In this document: one piece after another, positions 52,596-61,077 of the stretch | Position numbering within the stretch: the stretch's first letter is position 1 | How the letters are laid out: every line of letters starts with the position of its first letter | From: an uncultured Nitrospira sp. | GTDB lineage: Bacteria; Nitrospirota; Nitrospiria; Nitrospirales; Nitrospiraceae | Length of the DNA: 64,000 nucleotides | Reading direction: 5' to 3' | Assembly: GCA_902500825.1 (NCBI GenBank) | Contig: CABVRX010000001.1 | Span: 186,001 to 250,000, forward strand | The notes under the pieces: model-generated | Database searches by the model: none | What the model was told of the DNA's origin: nothing | Seen by the model: only the letters and a program-made list of their open reading frames with translations | Position numbers and translations under genes: made by a program

Positions 52596-53438
52596 CTATT
52601 GCGGAGTTTTGTTCTCGGCCAGATTGTAGTACTGGATCTGGCGTTCATGCACGATAGAAACGGCTGAAGCCGGAGCTTTCCGTGAAGGAGGAAATTGTTC
52701 TGCGGTCAGTTCTTTGATCCAGTTGCCCATATCATCATACTCATAGGTTGTGATCCATTTTCGTCGCTGATCCTCGCCGAATGTTTCGGTGGTCATCCGC
52801 ACACACCTTCCCATATCATCGTACTCGTTCGCCACACGACCGGCCACAACCCCTTGCGCATCGTAAATGACGAGCTCATGTAAGCGTCCCTGTACGTCAT
52901 ACTGATGTCTCAGCTCACTGAACAACACACCCTTCCTGTACCGGGCGGAATAAATCCGCCGTCCGAGTATGTCGAACAGACTCTTGTATGCAATCGAATG
53001 GGTGACCCACAGGTGTTCCCACAGGTAGCCCCGTTGATCATACGAAGAAAACTCCGCAGACTGAAAACCACCGTTGTCGGAGGTCGCCACAGACGCGGTA
53101 TCGCGGCCTTCTGCGTCTCGTGCATGGACAACCTGCTTCCGAAATATCAGTCTCCCTTCCGAATCGAGTGCGAGTTCTTCTTGGAGGTGTCCGTTCTGGT
53201 CGTACCGGAACTGGGAATAGGTGGCAGTGTTCGCATAGGGGAGGTCGATGACGGCCTCTATGAGGCGGCCGACACGATCATAGGTTTCAGTCGAGGAATA
53301 GGCAAGTTTCTTGATCGTCACGCTCCGAACGGGCCCAGTGAGCTCGTTCGTCATTTTGGTTGTCTCGGCAAAACCGGCCGTATCACAAAGACTTCCCGTA
53401 ACAACGGCGAGAAGAATCCAGACGAATCGAACATTCAT
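52596..53438 (-). CDS. Exported protein with RHS/YD-like repeats
   Basis: 280 residues with a signal peptide (to about residue 24). The mature part has several YD-type repeats: Y-D-R-V-G-R-L, Y-D-Q-N-G-H-L, Y-D-Q-R-G-Y-L, Y-D-V-Q-G-R-L, Y-D-D-M-G-R-C, Y-D-D-M-G-N-W. Such repeats usually build beta-cage or beta-sheet shells in RHS proteins; here there is no toxin domain or export partner, so it may be a small envelope scaffold. Function unknown. Confidence 0.75.
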   Translation of the reverse strand: MNVRFVWILLAVVTGSLCDTAGFAETTKMTNELTGPVRSVTIKKLAYSSTETYDRVGRLIEAVIDLPYANTATYSQFRYDQNGHLQEELALDSEGRLIFRKQVVHARDAEGRDTASVATSDNGGFQSAEFSSYDQRGYLWEHLWVTHSIAYKSLFDILGRRIYSARYRKGVLFSELRHQYDVQGRLHELVIYDAQGVVAGRVANEYDDMGRCVRMTTETFGEDQRRKWITTYEYDDMGNWIKELTAEQFPPSRKAPASAVSIVHERQIQYYNLAENKTPQ

Positions 53439-53624
53439 GCAGACCTCCGACGGTCATTCTACGACCGGGCTCAAAAAATATGAACAAGAGAAGACATTTT
53501 TGCGAGAGCTGCCCACAAGGCAATGAAAATCCCCGATGTTTTGCGAACCACATACATCCTGGCCGCCGATTCTTCAGTTTCTCTTCGGCGGCTCGGTCGA
53601 TGGTGCTAGGCTCTATTTCAACCT

Positions 53625-53933
53625 ATGCCTCTTTCATCTCCTCAACTTCCAATTTCTGAAGCCCCCATAGCCTCTCCACTAGACCCAGCTCTCTCGCAAG
53701 CGGCTGTACGTGCACTTGTGAAAGGCCAGGTTCTCGAAGCCATCAAGCTGGTTCGGTTTGAACGGAACGTCGGTTTACATGAAGCCAAGGACTTGGTCGA
53801 GACATTTCTCCGGTCACAGCCGGCTCTCAAGAATCGAATCGATGAAGCCGAAGCTAATGCGCGAGAAGGAGTGCTCCGCTGGCTGATCTTTCTGCTGATC
53901 GGTGGTGCAGGGCTAGGGTATTTTCTGATGTAA
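53625..53933 (+). CDS. L7/L12-C-terminal-like domain with membrane anchor
   Basis: 102 residues. After a proline-rich N-terminus, residues about 28-62 resemble the ribosomal L7/L12 C-terminal fold (V-L-E-A-I-K-L-V-R-F-E-R-N-V-G-L-H-E-A-K-D-L-V-E), then a C-terminal membrane helix (W-L-I-F-L-L-I-G-G-A-G-L-G-Y-F). Proteins of this sort tether an L7/L12-like fold to the membrane; the role is not known. The next two genes also encode small membrane proteins. Confidence 0.75.
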   Translation: MPLSSPQLPISEAPIASPLDPALSQAAVRALVKGQVLEAIKLVRFERNVGLHEAKDLVETFLRSQPALKNRIDEAEANAREGVLRWLIFLLIGGAGLGYFLM

Positions 53934-53952
53934 GGAATGGGAGCGAGCCGGA

Positions 53953-54156
53953 ATGACGGATGCTGATCAAGTTCTGCTGGCATTGATCGGATCCGGCTCG
54001 TCATTCGTGACATTTTGTCTCATGCGGTTCCCGCAGACTCGACGACCGCAGTTTCAACAGTACGGTCAGTTCTCACTGATAGCCTCCTTTTTCGGCGCCT
54101 TGACGATCCTCCTTATCTCCGCCTTGACCGTCTACGCACAAGCTGTTTGGCACTGA
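53953..54156 (+). CDS. Small two-helix membrane protein
   Basis: 67 residues, ATG 19 bases after the previous stop. Two hydrophobic segments (about 6-24 and 40-63) with a short basic loop (R-F-P-Q-T-R-R-P). Family not recognised; probably co-transcribed with the L7/L12-like gene. Confidence 0.6.
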   Translation: MTDADQVLLALIGSGSSFVTFCLMRFPQTRRPQFQQYGQFSLIASFFGALTILLISALTVYAQAVWH

Positions 54157-54221
54157 GACACTCTTCCCGCTTCACATGGTGTAGAATGTGAGGGGTCACT
54201 TGGTCCCTTGAAAGACCGACG

Positions 54222-54404
54222 ATGTTCCCCATATCCGAAAACTGTCTCGCCATAGGCTCACTTCTATTCATCGGAATGTGGGTTGTGGGACTTGCCATAT
54301 GTATTAGAAGGTTGATCATCCGGCTTTTCGGAACAGGGCGAGAGACGAGAGAACCATCCTGGGATAAGGCGTCGGTAAAGTCTGAGATCCATGAAGCCGC
54401 ATAG
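54222..54404 (+). CDS. Small single-helix membrane protein
   Basis: 60 residues. One hydrophobic segment (about 8-30: L-A-I-G-S-L-L-F-I-G-M-W-V-V-G-L) with a basic cytoplasmic-type tail (R-R-L-I-I-R-L-F). Ends 9 bases before the hemerythrin start. Unknown function; short, so moderate confidence. Confidence 0.5.
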   Translation: MFPISENCLAIGSLLFIGMWVVGLAICIRRLIIRLFGTGRETREPSWDKASVKSEIHEAA

Positions 54405-54413
54405 TCAACAGTG

Positions 54414-54941
54414 ATGCAACCACGAGGATATAAATCTGGGTCCGTCACGCGCTTTCTCGCAGAGGATCATCGACGATTAGAACAACTTCTTCAGACAGCC
54501 GTTGTTTCCGCAGACCAGATGGTGCAAGGAGCCTACGACCATTTTCGAGCCGGACTGCTTCGGCACATCGGGATGGAAGAAAAGATTCTCCTGCCTGCGG
54601 CCCAACGATGGAACGGAGGAAAGCCAATTTTGATTGCGACAAAGCTTCGGCTTGATCATGGAGCCCTAGCAGCCTTACTTATGCCGACACCCACGACCGA
54701 CATCATCGCCATATTGCGCAGGATTTTGGAACAGCATAACCTTATTGAGGAAGGACCTGATGGTTTATACGAAATCTGTGATAGATTAGCAGGGGTCGAG
54801 GTCGAGCAACTGATGACCAAGCTTCGAGCCACCTCGGAGCCGGCGGTGCTCCCACATTCCGATACGCCAGTTGTTCTTGGCGCAGTCCACCGAGCAGTGG
54901 AACGGGCCGGTTATATGTGGACAAGAATTCCCGCTGAGTAA
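54414..54941 (+). CDS. Hemerythrin HHE-domain protein
   Basis: 175 residues from the ATG directly after a GTG. Candidate iron ligands in order: H in A-E-D-H-R-R-L, H/E in R-H-I-G-M-E-E-K, H in L-D-H-G-A-L, H in L-E-Q-H-N-L-I-E-E. All belong to the four-helix hemerythrin pattern that binds a di-iron centre and O2 or NO. Predicted cytoplasmic sensor or oxygen-binding protein. No output domain is present. Confidence 0.85.
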   Translation: MQPRGYKSGSVTRFLAEDHRRLEQLLQTAVVSADQMVQGAYDHFRAGLLRHIGMEEKILLPAAQRWNGGKPILIATKLRLDHGALAALLMPTPTTDIIAILRRILEQHNLIEEGPDGLYEICDRLAGVEVEQLMTKLRATSEPAVLPHSDTPVVLGAVHRAVERAGYMWTRIPAE

Positions 54942-55076
54942 CGGAGTCAAGAGAAGGCTTACGAAAACTCCACGCATTGTTCGAACTGGAATCGAACAGA
55001 CTGACTCGACGGATCGACCTCACCGCGTGAGAATCATCCCTCTTCACACACGATATGCTATGTTGCTTCTCGCACC

Positions 55077-56681
55077 ATGATGACTGAGACGACTCCGCTA
55101 AGCGAACTTGCCTCCGCCACCGCGCGGAGACGCACCTTTGCCATCATCAGCCATCCGGATGCCGGTAAGACGACGCTGACCGAGAAGCTTCTCTTGTACT
55201 CCGGCCTGATCCGAACCGCTGGTATGGTGCGCGGACGAAAAGGCGGCAAGAGCACCGCCTCGGATTGGATGGGGATGGAGCAGGAGCGCGGCATTTCCAT
55301 CACGGCTTCGGCCATGCAGTTTCCCTATAAAGACGCCGTGGTGAACTTGCTGGATACGCCAGGCCATCAAGACTTCTCCGAAGATACCTATCGCACCTTG
55401 ACGGCCGCCGACAGCGCCATCATGGTCATCGATGCAGCCAAGGGTGTGGAAACCCAGACGCGCAAACTGTTCGCCGTGTGCCGCATGCGTCGGATCCCGG
55501 TCCTGACGTTGATCAACAAGATGGACCTGCCGGGGCGTCCACCACTCGACTTGATGACAGAAGTGGAGCAAGCGTTGAACATTCATGCGAGCGCGATCAA
55601 TTGGCCGATCGGATCGGGCAGTGATTTCGTCGGCATTGTCAACCGGGCCGACAGTCTGGTGCAATTGTTCAGCAAAACCGTGCATGGCGGGGCGACGAAA
55701 GTGGAGACAGATACCTTGCCGCTGGACGGACTCCGCTCAACCGGCCGGGTCTCGCAGGAGACCATGGCCGAGGTGCGGCATGATTTGGAGCTCTTGGAGA
55801 TCGCCGGAAATTCCTTCACGCGTGAACAGTTCCTTCAGGGGGAAGTCACCCCGGTCTTCTTCGCGTCCGCGCTGACGAATTTTGGGATTGAAAGCTTTCT
55901 CGACGCGTTTGTGGATTTGGCGCCAAGTCCCGGCATGCGGCCGGCCGACCGCGATGATGGGTCCGAACTCTTCGTGAACCCAATGGACATCCCGTTCAGC
56001 GCCTATGTCTTCAAACTGCAAGCCAATATGAACCCCAAGCATCGCGACAGCACGGCATTTCTTCGCGTCTGCTCAGGACGTTTTGAGCGAGATATGGTGG
56101 TCAAGCATCACCGATTGGGTCGGGACATTCGACTGGCGAGACCGCACAGTTTGGTGGCGCAGGAACGCAGTACGGTCGAAGAAGCCTATCCCGGCGATAT
56201 CATCGGCATCATCAATCCCGGAGTCTTCGCCATCGGTGACACGGTGTCTTTGACAGGGGGCTTCAATTTCAAACCGCTCCCGCAATTCCAACCGGAAATT
56301 TTTGCGCGTCTCAGACCAACGGATGTCGGCAAACGCAAAGCGTTCGACAAAGGCCTGTCCCAGATGGCGCAAGAGGGTACGGTGCAGATCATGCGAAGTC
56401 TCAATGATCAGGAGGCATTGGTCGCCGCGGTCGGCCGTCTCCAGTTTGATGTGCTGCAATACCGACTCCGGCAGGAGTACCGAGTGGAAACCATCTTGGA
56501 TGCACTGCCCTTTACCTGTAGTGCGTGGCTGGACGGAGACCCTTCCACCTTCAAGTCACCGTCGGCATCCATGATGGTGAAGGACCATCGGGATCGAGTC
56601 GTCGTTCTCTTCGGCGATCAGCTCATGAAGACCATCGCCCGTGATCGGAATCCCGATCACCAGCTACGGGATATGGGGTAG
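55077..56681 (+). CDS. prfC: Peptide chain release factor 3
   Basis: 534 residues. GTPase motifs: S-H-P-D-A-G-K-T-T (G1), D-T-P-G-H-Q-D-F (G3), N-K-M-D (G4). The N-terminal R-R-T-F-A-I-I-S-H and central R-P-H-S-L are those of RF3. It recycles class I release factors on the ribosome using GTP. Length is as expected (about 525-535). Confidence 0.95.
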   Translation: MMTETTPLSELASATARRRTFAIISHPDAGKTTLTEKLLLYSGLIRTAGMVRGRKGGKSTASDWMGMEQERGISITASAMQFPYKDAVVNLLDTPGHQDFSEDTYRTLTAADSAIMVIDAAKGVETQTRKLFAVCRMRRIPVLTLINKMDLPGRPPLDLMTEVEQALNIHASAINWPIGSGSDFVGIVNRADSLVQLFSKTVHGGATKVETDTLPLDGLRSTGRVSQETMAEVRHDLELLEIAGNSFTREQFLQGEVTPVFFASALTNFGIESFLDAFVDLAPSPGMRPADRDDGSELFVNPMDIPFSAYVFKLQANMNPKHRDSTAFLRVCSGRFERDMVVKHHRLGRDIRLARPHSLVAQERSTVEEAYPGDIIGIINPGVFAIGDTVSLTGGFNFKPLPQFQPEIFARLRPTDVGKRKAFDKGLSQMAQEGTVQIMRSLNDQEALVAAVGRLQFDVLQYRLRQEYRVETILDALPFTCSAWLDGDPSTFKSPSASMMVKDHRDRVVVLFGDQLMKTIARDRNPDHQLRDMG

Positions 56682-56741
56682 ACTGCTTCGTTTCTAGAAA
56701 CTTGCCTGTTCGAGGAAGACTTCCGACCGGCCCGTTCTTCT

Positions 56742-56849
56742 TCAGACAAAGATCAATCTCCATCCCATCTCGAATGCCGTCGAGACCGTGTGATGAGAGA
56801 GCGCGTGGCGAAGAGGGACGGGCGTTCCTTGATCAAAGAGAATGTTCAC
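56742..56849 (-). pseudogene. Truncated DUF5615 PIN-like toxin
   Basis: The GTG at 56849 opens a frame that reads N-I-L-F-D-Q-G-T-P-V-P-L-R-H-A-L and T-A-F-E-M-G-W, the N-terminus of DUF5615 PIN-like proteins (normally about 110-120 residues), and then stops after 35 codons. The rest of the domain is not seen downstream. It lies 14 bases after the DUF433 gene, the usual toxin position. Probably inactive. Confidence 0.65.
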
Positions 56850-56863
56850 TCGAAAGAATCGTT

Positions 56864-57085
56864 TTAGATTTCGGCGAGGCTTGCTCCGGCATGTTCCAAG
56901 ACCGCTTCGATCTGAGCGCGAGTGACACCCGGAAACCATTGCAGGATGTCGTCGACTCTGGCCCCGTCTTCAAGATTCTCAAACAGCGCTTTCACAGGGA
57001 CACGGATCCCCCGGAATACCCATGTGCCGCTGACCTTTCCTGGCACTCGCTCTACCGCCGGGCATTGACTCCAATCCAGCATCAT
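56864..57085 (-). CDS. DUF433 antitoxin-like protein
   Basis: 73 residues from the ATG at 57085 (a longer TTG form reaches 57121). Contains P-G-K-V-S-G-T-W-V-F-R-G-I-R-V-P-V and F-P-G-V-T-R-A-Q-I-E-A-V-L, matching DUF433, a winged-helix family often paired with DUF5615 toxins. The partner here is truncated. Located just before the restriction-modification operon. Confidence 0.8.
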   Translation of the reverse strand: MMLDWSQCPAVERVPGKVSGTWVFRGIRVPVKALFENLEDGARVDDILQWFPGVTRAQIEAVLEHAGASLAEI

Positions 57086-57299
57086 GAGAGAGAGCCTACG
57101 CTCTGCAATCGTTTCAGTCAAGAAAGCGAAGAACCTTCAGGTTCACTTGAGCCACTAACTCAGCACTTTGCACTCAGAACCCAGGACTTCCTTTTCCTCT
57201 TTGGGTGCGTGATTTCTTAGAAGGAAACGGGTAAGCTTCAGCCCAATTTATCCAGAGTCCTGTTGTACGCTTTCCTTCCAATCAATTGGAGAGCCGGGC

Positions 57300-58886
57300 A
57301 TGCCGAAATCGAAAAAGGAACCAGAGAAGGCTAAAAACGGTGAGTCCTCAGGACTCGAAGCGAAACTCTGGGCTGCGGCAGATGCGCTGCGCAACAACAT
57401 GGACGCAGCAGAGTACAAGCACGTTGTCCTTGGGTTGATTTTTCTCAAGTACATTTCCGACGCTTTCGAAGCGAAGCATGCTGAGCTTGACGCGCAGAGG
57501 AAACAGGGGGCTGATCCGGAAGATCCAGACGAATACAAGGCCGTGAGGATCTTCTGGGTGCCAAAAGAAGCGCGGTGGTCACATCTGAAAGCCAAGGCAC
57601 CGCAGCCGACCATCGGCACGATCGTCGATGATGCGATGAGCGCCATCGAGCGGGATAACCCATCGCTGAAGGGAGTGCTACCCAAAGACTATGCCCGCCC
57701 GGGGCTCGACAAGCAGCGGCTTGGTCAGCTCATCAATCTCGTCTCTGACATCGCGCTTGGTAGCCCGGCAGATCGTGCGAAGGACACACTTGGTCGCGTC
57801 TACGAGTACTTCCTCTCACAGTTCGCGAGTGCCGAGGGCAAGAAGGGTGGGCAGTTCTATACGCCGTCCCGCGTCGTGCGCGTGCTTGTCGAGATGCTGG
57901 CGCCCTATAAGGGACGAGTCTACGACCCCTGCTGCGGATCGGGTGGCATGTTTGTGAGCAGCGAGAAGTTCATTGAAGCCCACAGCGGCAAGCTAGGGGA
58001 TATCTCCATCTACGGACAGGAGTCCAACTACACGACCTGGCGACTCGCCAAGATGAACCTCGCCATCCGCGGCATTGACGCGCAGATCGCGCACGGCGAC
58101 ACATTCCACAACGATAAGCACCCGGACCTCAAGGCCGACTATGTGCTGGCCAACCCACCGTTCAACGACAGCGATTGGCGCGGCGAGCTGCTTAAGGACG
58201 ACAAGCGCTGGGTCTACGGGACTCCGCCCACGGGCAATGCCAACTACGCCTGGATGCAACACTTTATCCATCACCTGGCGCCGACCGGGCTTGCGGGGTT
58301 TGTGCTGGCCAACGGCTCAATGTCGTCAAACCAGTCAGGCGAAGGCGAGATCCGCAAGGCCATCATTGAAGCCGATCTCGTGGACTGCATGGTGGCGTTG
58401 CCGGGCCAGCTGTTTTACTCGACCCAGATTCCGGTGTGCCTGTGGTTTATCGCGCGCAACAAAAAGAACGGCCGCTTCCGAGATCGGCGTGGTGAAACCC
58501 TGTTCATCGATGCGCGCAAAATGGGGGCACTGATTGACCGGGTCCATCGAGAGCTCAGTGAAGAGGAGATCGGGAAGATTGCCGGGACCTATCATCTCTG
58601 GCGCGGCGACAAAGAAGCGGTTCGCCCTTCGACAGGCTCAGGACGAACCGCTTACGAGGACATCCCCGGCTTCTGCAAAGCCGCGAAGCTGGAAGAGATC
58701 CGCAAGCACGGTCACGTGCTCACCCCTGGCCGTTACGTCGGCGCAGAGGCCGTCCAAGACGACGGAGAGCCGTTCGATGAAAAGATGAAGCGACTCACCG
58801 CAACGCTGCGCGAGCAACAGAAGGAATCCGCGAAGCTCGATGCCGCCATCGCCGCAAATTTGAAGGAGTTGGGGTATGGAGGGTAG
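57300..58886 (+). CDS. hsdM: Type I restriction-modification system methyltransferase subunit
   Basis: 528 residues. N-terminal HsdM_N helical domain (about 20-150), then an N6-adenine methyltransferase core: [20 protein letters not shown]-binding motif I, and the catalytic N-P-P-F motif. It methylates host DNA and forms the M2S trimer with HsdS. An in-frame insert of about 11 residues ([11 protein letters not shown]), encoded by a REP-like palindrome at 58619-58649, lies between K-E-A and Y-E-D-I-P-G-F in the C-terminal region. First gene of the operon. Confidence 0.95.
   Translation: MPKSKKEPEKAKNGESSGLEAKLWAAADALRNNMDAAEYKHVVLGLIFLKYISDAFEAKHAELDAQRKQGADPEDPDEYKAVRIFWVPKEARWSHLKAKAPQPTIGTIVDDAMSAIERDNPSLKGVLPKDYARPGLDKQRLGQLINLVSDIALGSPADRAKDTLGRVYEYFLSQFASAEGKKGGQFYTPSRVVRVLVEMLAPYKGRVYDPCCGSGGMFVSSEKFIEAHSGKLGDISIYGQESNYTTWRLAKMNLAIRGIDAQIAHGDTFHNDKHPDLKADYVLANPPFNDSDWRGELLKDDKRWVYGTPPTGNANYAWMQHFIHHLAPTGLAGFVLANGSMSSNQSGEGEIRKAIIEADLVDCMVALPGQLFYSTQIPVCLWFIARNKKNGRFRDRRGETLFIDARKMGALIDRVHRELSEEEIGKIAGTYHLWRGDKEAVRPSTGSGRTAYEDIPGFCKAAKLEEIRKHGHVLTPGRYVGAEAVQDDGEPFDEKMKRLTATLREQQKESAKLDAAIAANLKELGYGG
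58619..58649. repeat. REP-like palindrome inside hsdM
   Basis: A 31-base element with outer arms GGTTCG and CGAACC and a core CCTTCGACAGGCTCAGG, closely like short repeats found between genes of many bacteria. Here it lies in the coding sequence in frame and encodes the extra [11 protein letters not shown]. That it is an insertion is inferred from memory of HsdM sequences. Confidence 0.65.
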
Positions 58887-58937
58887 GCGGATGGAGTCGG
58901 CGGTACTGGTGGGACTCGGATCACGAGGGCAAGCGGC

Positions 58938-59360
58938 ATGATTGATTACGACAAGCTTCAGAAAGCGCTCAAGCATCTGGAATTGCAATACGCCAACCAC
59001 AAGCAGGCGCAGACCCGTCCCGAACTCACCGAGATCGATCGTGAAGCGATCGCGGAATCTGTGATCCGGCGATTTGAAACTTGCTACGACACCCTGTGGA
59101 AAGACCTCAAACGGTACCTCATCGAAGAAATCGGTTTGCCGGATGTTCCCAACAGTCCCAAGCCACTGTGGAAGCTGGCCGGACAGAATGATCTCTTTGC
59201 GTCTTCTGTGGAGCAGTGGCTCAAGTACGCCGATGCCCGCACCAGCACGGCTCATGACTACAGCGGGAAAAAGGCAAAAGAAACCCTCTCCCTCATGGGT
59301 GACTTCATCGACGATGCCATCGGCCTCTACCAGACGATGTCGGGAGCCACGTGGGAATGA
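58938..59360 (+). CDS. HEPN toxin-like protein (HepT / HI0074 family)
   Basis: 140 residues, all-helical. R101-T-S-T-A-H106-D-Y108 is an exact R-x4-H-x-Y motif, which in HepT toxins forms the RNase site and whose tyrosine is the target of AMPylation by the MNT partner. Annotated in databases as nucleotidyltransferase substrate-binding protein, HI0074 family. The stop overlaps the start of the next gene (ATGA), so expression is coupled to the MNT-HsdS fusion. The gene sits inside the type I restriction operon, between hsdM and the specificity gene. Toxicity is inference. Confidence 0.88.
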   Translation: MIDYDKLQKALKHLELQYANHKQAQTRPELTEIDREAIAESVIRRFETCYDTLWKDLKRYLIEEIGLPDVPNSPKPLWKLAGQNDLFASSVEQWLKYADARTSTAHDYSGKKAKETLSLMGDFIDDAIGLYQTMSGATWE

Positions 59361-61075
59361 CCGATGCGATAGATCTCACGACAAAGCAGCGCAGCCAGTT
59401 GAGCGCGCTCTTGCGCCGGTTTCTTCCCGGTGTCGCCGTGTGGGCCTATGGTTCTCGTGTGAAATGGACCGCCCGTCCTAATTCTGACCTCGACCTCGTT
59501 GCCTTTGCCGTTCCCGCCCAACGCCATCAGGTGGGTGATCTCAAAGATGCCCTTGCCGAAAGCAATCTGCTCTTTCCGGTGGATCTCCACGTCTGGGATG
59601 ATGTACCAGAACGTTTCCGCGAGATCATTCGCAAGGACTATGTGGTGGTGCAGGAGGCCAAACAGCCGGATAGTAGACCAAGTATGCCGGGTGAGTCTTC
59701 TGTAGTCCATATTCCTTCAATAGCCGTCCCGCTGCCGTCTGATTGGCGATGGGAACGACTCGATGAAGTCTGTGATGGCGTCTTTGATTGTCCTCACTCG
59801 ACCCCTGTGTTGACGGCGGATGGCCCTTTTGTTGTTCGCTCTCAAGACATGAGGACCGGTGTGTTCCGCATGGAGGAGGCTGGGCATGTATCTGAGGACA
59901 CATATCAAAAGCGAATCGTTCGGGCAGAGCCAAAATATGGCGATCTTTTTTACAGCCGTGAAGGTACTTATTTTGGAATTGCAGCGGAGGTGCCTACTGG
60001 TATTCGTGTTTGCCTTGGGCAACGCATGGTTCTTCTCCGTCCAAAGCTCTCTAAGTGCAATCACCGTTTTCTTCGATACTGGCTGAACTCTCCTGTTATG
60101 GCTTCCCATACGCATGGGCATAGAGACGGCACAGTAGCCGAACGGCTAAATCTTCCGACCATCCGCCAACTACCTGTAGCTGTTCCACCGCTCTATGAGC
60201 AACGCGCCATCGCCCACATCCTCGGTACGCTGGACGACAAGATCGAGCTGAACCGGCGAATGAACGAAACGCTGGAGGCGATGGCGCGGGCGCTCTTTAA
60301 GTCATGGTTCGTGGACTTTGACCCAGTCCGCGCCAAGGCCGAAGGCCGCGACCCTGGCCTGCCTCAGCCCCTTGCTGACCTCTTCCCGAATTCCTTCGAA
60401 GACTCAGAGCTAGGAGAGATTCCGAAGGGGTGGGATGTGGGAACGGTTGCAGACATGTCAGCGCTAAATCCTGAAGTGTGGTCGAAGATGACCCGACCGA
60501 ATCAGATCCGATACGTCGATCTTTCCAATACAAAGTGGGGTCGTATTGAAGCAGTCAGCATGTACCGGGAAACCGACGCACCAAGCCGAGCACAGCGAGT
60601 GCTGAGGCACCGCGACACAATCGTCGGGACGGTGCGTCCAGGAAATGGCTCCTACGCTCTCGTCACAGAGGATGGACTCACTGGTAGTACGGGTTTCGCT
60701 GTTCTACGACCGATACGTCCGGAATACGCTGAATTCGTGTATCTCGCCGCAACGGCATCCGAGAACATCGAGGCATTATCTCATCTATCAGATGGCGGCG
60801 CTTATCCAGCGGTGCGCCCTGAAGTCGTCGCTGCGACGCAGATTGTGCGACCCACCGATCAGGTGATCGACATGTTTTCCCAAGTGACTGCACCCCTTTT
60901 TTTAAGGATGTCCCAGAATGAGTGCGAATCCCGCAATCTCTTTGCTCTCCGCGACACGCTGCTGCCCAAACTCATCTCCGGCGAGCTGCGACTAAAGGAC
61001 GCGGAGCTGTTGCTACAGAAGCGCGTCTCTTGCGAGGTGAGATCGAGTAATGCGGTCGCAGAGCTTGGAGACTGA
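59357..61075 (+). CDS. MNT nucleotidyltransferase fused to type I specificity subunit HsdS
   Basis: 572 residues from the ATG overlapping the HEPN stop. Residues about 1-100 form an MNT domain: G32-S33, ten residues, then D44-L-D46, the exact G-S-x10-D-x-D motif of MntA antitoxins; D76 in F-P-V-D-L is the likely third acidic residue. From about residue 115 the chain is HsdS: first target recognition domain (L-P-S-D-W-R-W-E-R-L), conserved helix (L-G-T-L-D-D-K-I-E-L-N-R-R-M-N-E-T-L), second target domain from about 340, and final helix L-R-D-T-L-L-P-K-L-I-S-G-E-L. Both halves look complete. The protein should AMPylate the HEPN partner and also direct restriction and methylation. The covalent link is unusual. 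Confidence 0.9.
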   Translation: MTDAIDLTTKQRSQLSALLRRFLPGVAVWAYGSRVKWTARPNSDLDLVAFAVPAQRHQVGDLKDALAESNLLFPVDLHVWDDVPERFREIIRKDYVVVQEAKQPDSRPSMPGESSVVHIPSIAVPLPSDWRWERLDEVCDGVFDCPHSTPVLTADGPFVVRSQDMRTGVFRMEEAGHVSEDTYQKRIVRAEPKYGDLFYSREGTYFGIAAEVPTGIRVCLGQRMVLLRPKLSKCNHRFLRYWLNSPVMASHTHGHRDGTVAERLNLPTIRQLPVAVPPLYEQRAIAHILGTLDDKIELNRRMNETLEAMARALFKSWFVDFDPVRAKAEGRDPGLPQPLADLFPNSFEDSELGEIPKGWDVGTVADMSALNPEVWSKMTRPNQIRYVDLSNTKWGRIEAVSMYRETDAPSRAQRVLRHRDTIVGTVRPGNGSYALVTEDGLTGSTGFAVLRPIRPEYAEFVYLAATASENIEALSHLSDGGAYPAVRPEVVAATQIVRPTDQVIDMFSQVTAPLFLRMSQNECESRNLFALRDTLLPKLISGELRLKDAELLLQKRVSCEVRSSNAVAELGD

Positions 61076-61077
61076 TA

